Below are positions 1 through 4,780 of a DNA stretch of 10,102 nt, piece after piece. The position numbers and the translations under genes were made by a program. Numbering within the stretch: the first letter of the stretch is position 1; each line of letters starts with the position of its first letter. This DNA comes from Lachnospiraceae bacterium UBA6998. GTDB taxonomy: Bacteria > Bacillota > Clostridia > Lachnospirales > Lachnospiraceae. The stretch is taken from assembly GCA_002448395.1 (NCBI GenBank), contig DJXS01000051.1, positions 35,876-45,977 on the forward strand, given 5' to 3'. A model generated the notes under the pieces. That model saw nothing but the letters and a program-made list of their open reading frames with translations, made no database searches and was not told the origin of the DNA.

Positions 1-300
1 GAGGACATCATCACAAACCAGGCCCGCCGCGTCGCGGCTATGGAGAATCCGACCCACGACGATATGATGAAGATCACGATCGAGGACCTGTCCGACGACA
101 TCGGCGACAAGACGGATACCAAGGAACTTGAGAAGATGATGGAAGCTGCTAAGGATGTGAGAGTCACAGAACTCGAGATGCCCGGCGGCGAGTCTGCAGT
201 CGGAGATTCCGCAGCAGAGAAGACGGCAGATGCTGCGGCAGAAAATACAGAGAATACGGAAACCACCGAAGCGGCACAAAACACAGATACAGAGGAATGA
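1..300 (+). CDS. 3' end of an unrecognised gene (5' truncated), acidic low-complexity C-terminus
   Basis: The frame is open from base 1 and ends at TGA 298-300, so the start lies outside the window; 99 residues are visible. An ATG at 40-42 is in frame, but the reading continues upstream without a stop (EDIITNQARRVAA...), so this is probably an internal Met. The visible part has a helical acidic stretch (ITIEDLSDDIGDKTD), a short charged helix (KELEKMMEAAKDV), then about 45 residues rich in Ala, Glu, Thr and Asn that look disordered. There is no signal peptide, membrane segment or catalytic motif in the visible part. The next gene starts 10 nt downstream, so the two are probably cotranscribed. 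I do not recognise the family; the domain that would identify it is upstream of the window. Confidence 0.75.
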   Translation, partial: EDIITNQARRVAAMENPTHDDMMKITIEDLSDDIGDKTDTKELEKMMEAAKDVRVTELEMPGGESAVGDSAAEKTADAAAENTENTETTEAAQNTDTEE

Positions 301-310
301 GCGGCAGATT

Positions 311-1615
311 ATGGCAGAACAAAGAGACGGAATGATCACTGTGCGCAGTGATCTCCACGATTATATGGAACAGATTGACCAGTACACGGCACAGCTGCCG
401 CTGACGATCAGGGAACAGATGAGACAGGCTCTCTACAGAGAGTATGACGGCGATTACGCGGGTCAGGAGAAACTCTGCAGAGAGATGCTGGAGGTATTGC
501 CGGACAGTGCCGACGTGCTCTCCATGCTGGGCAGGTGCCTGATGTCCCAGGGACGTTACGATGAGGCGAGGGAATATCTGGAGAAGGCAGCGGAAGCAGA
601 TCCGGATGACCAGAACACGATCATCAGCCTCGGACAGGCCTGCCACGCGCAGAAGGATTATAAGAAAGCCGTGGAACTGCTTGGTGGTATCTTCCCTCCT
701 AAGGACTACCATCCATTCTACTATACGGTATACGCAGAAAGTCTCGAGAGCCTGGGGCAGAGAGAAAAGGCCAGGGACATGTACCGCAAAGAGATCTCGA
801 TCTGGGAAGAATCCCGTATCGTCCGCTCCGTGGAGATCCTGGACGGCTGCTTCGTCCGGACGCTCTATCTGGACGCCATTCTGGGCGCAATGGAGCTCAC
901 AGTGGATATGGGAGTTTACAAACGATTTCTCGCGACTGTTACCATGGATGCAGCTATGCAGAGAAAGCTGGCACAGAATATCTCTTATCTGAGTACAGCG
1001 CTGACAGTACGCACTTTCCGCATTCCCTTCCGTTCTCTGGTCAGGGAGATCGAGGAACAAGGCTATCTTTTGGACAGCGAGCACTATCCCATCATAGAGA
1101 ACGCATACCGCTCAGTGGAGTCCTATGAATATCATGAGGATAACGCCGTAAGCGCCATGATGGAGAGCTTTCTCTCCGCAGAGAGCAGGGCGCCCATGGC
1201 GGGAGATAAGGAAGCAGACAACAACGACAGACTCACTGTGCTGTCTTATGAGTGGTATATGACCAGATACATAGAGAATCACGGAGAAGAGCTGCTCTAT
1301 GTATCCGAGAAATATCCGCACACCTATATCAAAGCCGTCACTTATCTGGATCAGCTGCAGACTCTGGGCGCTGAAGGCATGAGAAATGCGATCCTGGACA
1401 AACTGGAGACCTTCGATGAGATCAAGGTGCCCAGAGATGCTCTGGAAGCGGGCATGGAAGAGGCATATCAGAAGGCGCTGAAACGCAAAAAAGAGCCGGT
1501 TTACCTCACGGAAGGCAATGTGACCTATAAGAGAAGCGGCAAGAAGATCCTTCCCAACGATCCCTGCCCGTGCGGTTCCGGCAAGAAGTACAAGAAGTGC
1601 CACGGAAGAAAGTGA
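311..1615 (+). CDS. TPR-repeat protein with C-terminal SEC-C zinc-binding motif
   Basis: The 434-residue protein has no signal peptide, so it is probably cytoplasmic. Residues ~67-170 hold two or three tetratricopeptide repeats (LGRCLMSQGRYDEAREYLEKA, then LGQACHAQKDYKKAVELL, then AESLESLGQREKARDMY), which usually form a protein-binding superhelix. Residues ~175-410 are mostly helical with no motif I recognise. The extreme C-terminus is a SEC-C motif with C419, C421, C430 and H431 (C-X-C-X8-C-H), the zinc-binding element first described at the SecA C-terminus and found on many unrelated proteins, where it often mediates protein or ribosome contacts. No SecA ATPase domain is present. ATG 311 is chosen because it follows the previous stop by 10 nt. 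AGAGGA at 291-296 is a distant ribosome site, so ATG 332 remains possible. The domain calls are firm; the cellular role is unknown. Confidence 0.88.
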   Translation: MAEQRDGMITVRSDLHDYMEQIDQYTAQLPLTIREQMRQALYREYDGDYAGQEKLCREMLEVLPDSADVLSMLGRCLMSQGRYDEAREYLEKAAEADPDDQNTIISLGQACHAQKDYKKAVELLGGIFPPKDYHPFYYTVYAESLESLGQREKARDMYRKEISIWEESRIVRSVEILDGCFVRTLYLDAILGAMELTVDMGVYKRFLATVTMDAAMQRKLAQNISYLSTALTVRTFRIPFRSLVREIEEQGYLLDSEHYPIIENAYRSVESYEYHEDNAVSAMMESFLSAESRAPMAGDKEADNNDRLTVLSYEWYMTRYIENHGEELLYVSEKYPHTYIKAVTYLDQLQTLGAEGMRNAILDKLETFDEIKVPRDALEAGMEEAYQKALKRKKEPVYLTEGNVTYKRSGKKILPNDPCPCGSGKKYKKCHGRK

Positions 1616-1623
1616 ATCACCTG

Positions 1624-1929
1624 ATGAAGATAGATCCGAAAGAACTGTACTCGATCAGTTTTTACGAATACGGCGAGGCATATTTTGGCAGCTGCGGCGG
1701 AACGCGGTACAGGCTGGCCAGAGAACCTCTGAAAAATGTCCATTACACTCCTGTGGACCAGAGAGACCCGGCGGTCCTTCTGGCTACGGTGTGGCCTGAG
1801 CCGTACGCTTACGGCGCGGCGGACCCTGAAACTATGACGAGCAGCGAATTCGAGTTTTCGGCAGAGGGACTTGCAGCGGCAGCTGACTGGCTTAACAGCA
1901 GGATCAGTGCGGAAGAAGAGCGCGTATGA
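1624..1929 (+). CDS. Small uncharacterised protein, coupled to the downstream MBL hydrolase
   Basis: This encodes 101 residues beginning MKIDPKELYSISFYEYG. It looks like a compact alpha/beta protein: an N-terminal helix and strands with a Gly-rich turn (FGSCGGTRYRL), a central strand followed by a Trp-Pro-Glu-Pro loop (ATVWPEPYAYG), and a C-terminal helix (SAEGLAAAADWLNSRI). There is no signal peptide or membrane segment. I associate this general pattern with short hypothetical proteins of Clostridia but cannot name a family. The start is uncertain. ATG 1624 gives the stated protein, while an in-frame GTG at 1612 forms a GTGA overlap with the upstream stop and would add four residues (VNHL). 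Neither has a well-spaced ribosome site, which suggests translational coupling. Its stop overlaps the next gene's start as ATGA, implying coordinated production with the hydrolase. Confidence 0.78.
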   Translation: MKIDPKELYSISFYEYGEAYFGSCGGTRYRLAREPLKNVHYTPVDQRDPAVLLATVWPEPYAYGAADPETMTSSEFEFSAEGLAAAADWLNSRISAEEERV

Positions 1930-2597
1930 AGATAAATCATATATATCACAGTGGTTTTGTGATTGAACTTGAGAGTACAGTATTGATCTTTGACTGGTAC
2001 TCGGGGGAACTGCCGGATTTTGACCCGGGCAAAAAAGTGTTTGTCTTCGTAAGTCACGGACACGCGGATCACTATTCCCCCAGAATATGGACACTCCGCG
2101 GCAGATATGAGAAGATCTGCTATATTCTGGACTGCTGTACGGCGCCGGAACAGAAAGGGGAAAATATCTTCCATGTCCAGCCCGGAAGGCACTACAGGAT
2201 TAAAAATACACTTGTTTACGCGATCCGTTCCAACGACGAGGGAGTGGCCTATGTTGTGAGCGCGGAAGGGTACAATTTCTTCCACGCAGGAGATCTCAAC
2301 ATATGGCACTGGAAGGACGCGCAGGACGATCAGAACGCCTATTCCCTGAAGATCTACCGGAGGCAGCTTGAGAAGATCAGCGGCTGGTGCTTCGACGCGG
2401 CGATGATCCCGCTGGATCCACGGCTGGAGGACAACGCACCGAACGCGATCATCGAGTTCATGAACGCAGTGGAGTGCAGGCATCTGTTTCCGATGCATTA
2501 CTGGAACCGGCGGGAAGAAGCGGCCGGATATTTAAGGGACGTAAGACTCGATCCCTTCAGGGACCGGATCTGTTTTCTCAGTGAGATGGAAGCTTAA
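1926..2597 (+). CDS. Metallo-beta-lactamase-fold metal-dependent hydrolase
   Basis: The 223-residue protein has the signature of the metallo-beta-lactamase superfamily. The metal-binding HxHxDH motif is at H44-G-H46-A-D48-H49 after a hydrophobic strand (KVFVFVS). A second metal site lies around H120-A-G-D123 (FFHAGDLNIWHW), and a late conserved His is at H191 (FPMHYW). The N-terminal IYHSGFVIEL with H8 resembles the UlaG-like and related small intracellular hydrolases. There is no signal peptide, so it is expected in the cytoplasm. The substrate cannot be read from sequence; this fold includes phosphodiesterases, lactonases, nucleases and thioesterases. ATG 1926 overlaps the upstream stop, and GGAAGAAGAG at 1911-1920 gives a ribosome site. 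It is the last gene before the terminator at 2619-2647. The fold is confident and the reaction is unknown. Confidence 0.88.
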   Translation: MKINHIYHSGFVIELESTVLIFDWYSGELPDFDPGKKVFVFVSHGHADHYSPRIWTLRGRYEKICYILDCCTAPEQKGENIFHVQPGRHYRIKNTLVYAIRSNDEGVAYVVSAEGYNFFHAGDLNIWHWKDAQDDQNAYSLKIYRRQLEKISGWCFDAAMIPLDPRLEDNAPNAIIEFMNAVECRHLFPMHYWNRREEAAGYLRDVRLDPFRDRICFLSEMEA

Positions 2598-2618
2598 AAA
2601 TCGATTTTATTTTGTAAC

Positions 2619-2647
2619 GGACCGGAGCGGAAGCGCCGGTCCTTTTT
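2619..2647 (+). terminator. Rho-independent terminator ending the first transcription unit
   Basis: A 7-bp stem GGACCGG (2619-2625) pairs with CCGGTCC (2636-2642). The inner part adds an A-G mismatch and a G-C/C-G pair closing a GGAA (GNRA-type) tetraloop at 2629-2632. It is followed at once by TTTTT (2643-2647). It lies 21 nt after the MBL hydrolase stop codon and upstream of a new promoter, as expected for an operon end. Confidence 0.92.
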
Positions 2648-2702
2648 CAGCTTCAATTTCCGGGAAATATTGTGAAAATAAGCCTCTCAGAGCACCATTG
2701 TT

Positions 2703-2731
2703 TTGACGAATCGGGATATTACTGCTATTCT
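2703..2731 (+). promoter_or_regulatory. Sigma-A type promoter for the lipoprotein-scpA operon
   Basis: The -35 box TTGACG (2703-2708) matches TTGACA at 5 of 6 positions. The -10 box TATTCT (2726-2731) matches TATAAT at 4 of 6. They are separated by exactly 17 bp. Transcription would start near 2738, giving a leader of roughly 30 nt before the lipoprotein start. The surrounding 172-bp gap (2598-2769) otherwise holds only the upstream terminator and A/T-rich sequence. I see no operator or riboswitch in it. This is the only gap in the window large enough to hold an independent promoter between genes. Confidence 0.8.
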
Positions 2732-2757
2732 AAAAACAATGACGGAAAGTTCTGTAT

Positions 2758-2763
2758 AGGAGG
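2758..2763 (+). promoter_or_regulatory. Ribosome binding site that fixes the lipoprotein start
   Basis: AGGAGG at 2758-2763 directly abuts an ATG at 2764, too close to be used. The in-frame ATG at 2770 is spaced 6 nt from it, which is optimal. The shorter start also gives a clean lipoprotein signal peptide (MSKKLITV...). Confidence 0.88.
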
Positions 2764-2769
2764 ATGGAA

Positions 2770-3558
2770 ATGAGCAAGAAATTGATAACAGTACTTGTGA
2801 CTGTTTTTACAGTAATGATTCTGACAACCGGCTGTAACTCTGATAAGAAGGCGGTTACGGAGACTATAGAAGGCTTCCTGAATGCCATGGTCGCCAACGA
2901 TATGGAGAAGGCCTCCCAGTACGCCACTGAGGAATTCATGGAAAGTAATACTATGAAGCTGATGCAGCCTGATTATCTCGCTGATACTTTCTATGCGACG
3001 ATGAATATTGATAAGGAAGATCTGGACGAGGCAGCGCAGAATGCTGTCAACGAATATGTGAAGAACGTAGTTGACAAGGCCTATAAGAGCTTTGAGATCC
3101 AGGATATCAAGATACAGGAGGATACTGCTGCAGCTACAGCCAGGATCACTCTCGGGTACAATCCGGATGCTTCCACCAGCGTATCTGATGATACGACCGA
3201 TCTGGTCAATGAGTATCAGACTGAGCATTACGACGAATTGGTCGCTATTTTCACGGAAGAAGGCGAGAAGGCAATGAATAAAAAGATCTATAACGATCTG
3301 ATCCCCATTGTCATCGGCAAGATGCAGGAAGTGCTTGAGAGCAGCGAGCCTTCGGAAGAGAAAACGATCCTCTCGCTCGTAAAGAAAGACGGAGTGTGGC
3401 TTGTTACGGATCTGGATGAGAACAGGCCCGGAGCAGCGGCCGGAGATACTGCTGCAGAGGCGGCAGCCGGAAATACCGCTGAGGCGGCAGCAACCGGAGG
3501 TACTGCTGTAGAGGAAGCTGCTGCAGAGGCGGCAACTCAGGAGGAGACTGCCAAGTAA
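2770..3558 (+). CDS. Secreted lipoprotein with NTF2/DUF4878-like body and Ala-rich tail
   Basis: The 262-residue protein starts with a lipoprotein signal peptide: K3-K4, a hydrophobic core (LITVLVTVFTVMIL) and a lipobox ending TTG-C22. It should be lipidated at C22 and anchored on the outer face of the cytoplasmic membrane. The mature body (about residues 27-215) opens with TETIEGFLNAMVANDMEKASQYA. This pattern resembles small NTF2/SnoaL-like or DUF4878/DUF5105-type lipoproteins, in which a helix precedes a curved sheet; this assignment is tentative. The C-terminal ~45 residues are degenerate Ala/Glu/Thr/Gly repeats that look disordered. The gene is first after the promoter, and its TAA shares a base with the scpA ATG (TAATG). 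No enzymatic motif is visible, and its link to chromosome segregation is unknown. Confidence 0.87.
   Translation: MSKKLITVLVTVFTVMILTTGCNSDKKAVTETIEGFLNAMVANDMEKASQYATEEFMESNTMKLMQPDYLADTFYATMNIDKEDLDEAAQNAVNEYVKNVVDKAYKSFEIQDIKIQEDTAAATARITLGYNPDASTSVSDDTTDLVNEYQTEHYDELVAIFTEEGEKAMNKKIYNDLIPIVIGKMQEVLESSEPSEEKTILSLVKKDGVWLVTDLDENRPGAAAGDTAAEAAAGNTAEAAATGGTAVEEAAAEAATQEETAK
3442..3537 (+). repeat. Degenerate in-frame tandem repeat in the lipoprotein tail
   Basis: There are three in-frame units, each beginning with a GGA codon and rich in GCT/GCA/GCG and GAG: 3442-3468 (27 nt), 3469-3495 (27 nt) and 3496-3537 (42 nt, extended by an extra Glu-Ala block). They encode G-D-T-A-A-E-A-A-A, G-N-T-A-E-A-A-A-T and a longer variant. 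They probably arose by slippage. AGGAGG at 3539-3544, just after the last unit, is the likely scpA ribosome site, although its 13-nt spacing is long. Confidence 0.7.
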
Positions 3559-4769
3559 TGCCGATACCGCTTAAACTGCAGGTGTTCGAAGGACCCATGG
3601 ACCTTCTGATGCACCTGATCGAGAAAAACAAAATAGACATCTATGACATACCTATTGTCACGATAACCGATCAGTATCTGGAATATGTAAGACAGATGGA
3701 ACACAGTGACATGAACGTCACCAGCGAGTTCCTCGTCATGGCCGCGACACTTCTTGACATCAAGAGCCGTATGCTCCTGCCCAGAGAAGAAAATGAGGAA
3801 GGCGATGAAGAGGATCCTCGAGACGAACTTGTCAAGCGTCTTCTGGAGTACAAGATGTACAAGTTCATGTCGGAGGAACTTAAGGAAAAGAGCCGGCAGG
3901 CAGGTTTGAGTTATTTCAGAGAGCAGGATCTTCCGGAGGAGGTGCGCAGTTACGTGCCTCCTCTCAATTATGAAGAGTTGATCGGAGACAGGACAGCGCA
4001 GAGCCTCAGAAATGTATTTGCTGACGTGATGAAGCGCAGGAAGAGCCGCGTCGATCCCATACGAAGCGGATTTGGGAAGATCCACAGGGAAGAGATCAGT
4101 GTCGCGGACAAAACATTGTATATCCGGGCATATCTCCAAAGCCATCCTCATGCGGATTTCAGGGAGATGCTGGAGCTTCAGGACAGCAAGGAAGAGATCA
4201 TCGTGACATTCCTGGTGATCCTTGAGCTCATGAAGCACCAGAAGATCCGCATCACACAGGAGGAGGCTTTCGGGAAGATCCTTATCGATCTGGCGGATCC
4301 CAATGAACCTGAGACGGAGGCACTGCCTCAGGAGCAGGAGGAAGGACCGCAGGAGCTGGAACCATATCAGGCTCCGATACCGGACGAGCCGGAAGAGGAG
4401 CCTGAACCGATACTGCCGGAGAGTGTAACAGATCCGGCTCCGGTTCTGATCCATCGAGAGCCGGAAGCAGAATTTGAACCTCTTTCGCCAGAGCTGGAAG
4501 AGGAGCCTGAGCTGCCGCTGTCAGAGCCGGAAGCGGAGCCTGAGCTGCTGCCTGAGCTGATCCCGGAAGAGATTGAACCGGAGCCGGTCAGAAGAAGGCA
4601 TCTTGTCATGAGGCCCAGACAGAATAAAATGGCCGGCAGTCGTCATTTCTTCCCGCGCGGGGGAAGAAGAACGAGCGGCAGCATGTACAGAAAAGCACGG
4701 GGCAGCAGGATCTGGAACAGAAAAAGGAACCGCGGAAGCGTATTGAGACAACTTAGGAAGAGAAGATAA
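3558..4769 (+). CDS. scpA: Segregation and condensation protein A with long acidic-then-basic C-terminal extension
   Basis: ScpA is the kleisin subunit of the bacterial Smc-ScpAB condensin; it bridges the Smc heads and recruits ScpB for chromosome compaction and segregation. The N-terminus (KLQVFEGPMDLLMHLIEKNKIDIYDI, then ITDQYLEYV and FLVMAATLLDIKSRMLLP) is diagnostic. The C-terminal winged-helix end (FLVILELMKHQKIRITQEEAFGKILI) closes the core near residue 245, the usual family length. The protein then continues to 403 residues. Residues ~246-344 are Glu/Pro-rich with repeated EPEAE/EEEPEL blocks, and residues 345-403 are strongly basic, with about 23 Arg or Lys among 59. No typical ScpA that I know of has this tail. 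The frame is open throughout, and the stop is followed by a perfect ribosome site for the next gene. A frameshift in the repeats cannot be excluded by eye. The usual partner scpB does not follow. The start overlaps the lipoprotein stop by one base. Confidence 0.95.
   Translation: MPIPLKLQVFEGPMDLLMHLIEKNKIDIYDIPIVTITDQYLEYVRQMEHSDMNVTSEFLVMAATLLDIKSRMLLPREENEEGDEEDPRDELVKRLLEYKMYKFMSEELKEKSRQAGLSYFREQDLPEEVRSYVPPLNYEELIGDRTAQSLRNVFADVMKRRKSRVDPIRSGFGKIHREEISVADKTLYIRAYLQSHPHADFREMLELQDSKEEIIVTFLVILELMKHQKIRITQEEAFGKILIDLADPNEPETEALPQEQEEGPQELEPYQAPIPDEPEEEPEPILPESVTDPAPVLIHREPEAEFEPLSPELEEEPELPLSEPEAEPELLPELIPEEIEPEPVRRRHLVMRPRQNKMAGSRHFFPRGGRRTSGSMYRKARGSRIWNRKRNRGSVLRQLRKRR
4386..4580 (+). 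repeat. Glu/Pro-rich coding repeats in the scpA extension
   Basis: Imperfect in-frame repeats built from GAG, CCG, GAA, CCT and CTG codons encode E-P-E-A-E and E-E-E-P-E-L blocks. The clearest pair starts at 4458 and 4524, a 66-nt period, each beginning GAGCCGGAAGC. A related block starts at 4386 with GAGCCGGAAGAGGAGCCTGA. Repeats of this kind are prone to expansion and contraction, so the length may vary between strains. Confidence 0.72.
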
Positions 4770-4775
4770 GGAGGT
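4768..4775 (+). promoter_or_regulatory. Full-length Shine-Dalgarno for the alpha-galactosidase
   Basis: AAGGAGGT overlaps the last two bases of the scpA stop codon and is spaced 5 nt from ATG 4781. It is the most complete ribosome site in the window and suggests efficient translation of the enzyme within the operon. Confidence 0.88.
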
Positions 4776-4780
4776 AAGGC

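Noticed and set aside
164..1084. Minus-strand open frame opposite the TPR gene
   Set aside because: The plus-strand TPR and SEC-C motifs explain the region; no domain is visible in the antisense translation.
2597..2608. Perfect palindrome AAAATCGATTTT after the MBL gene
   Set aside because: Short, A/T-rich and without a loop or known operator match; likely chance next to the real terminator.
2764..2766. Alternative ATG start for the lipoprotein
   Set aside because: It touches the AGGAGG ribosome site; ATG 2770 has correct 6-nt spacing.
3537..4454. Minus-strand open frame opposite scpA
   Set aside because: It is fully antisense to the conserved ScpA core and rich in Leu/Arg as expected from reversed Glu/Lys codons.
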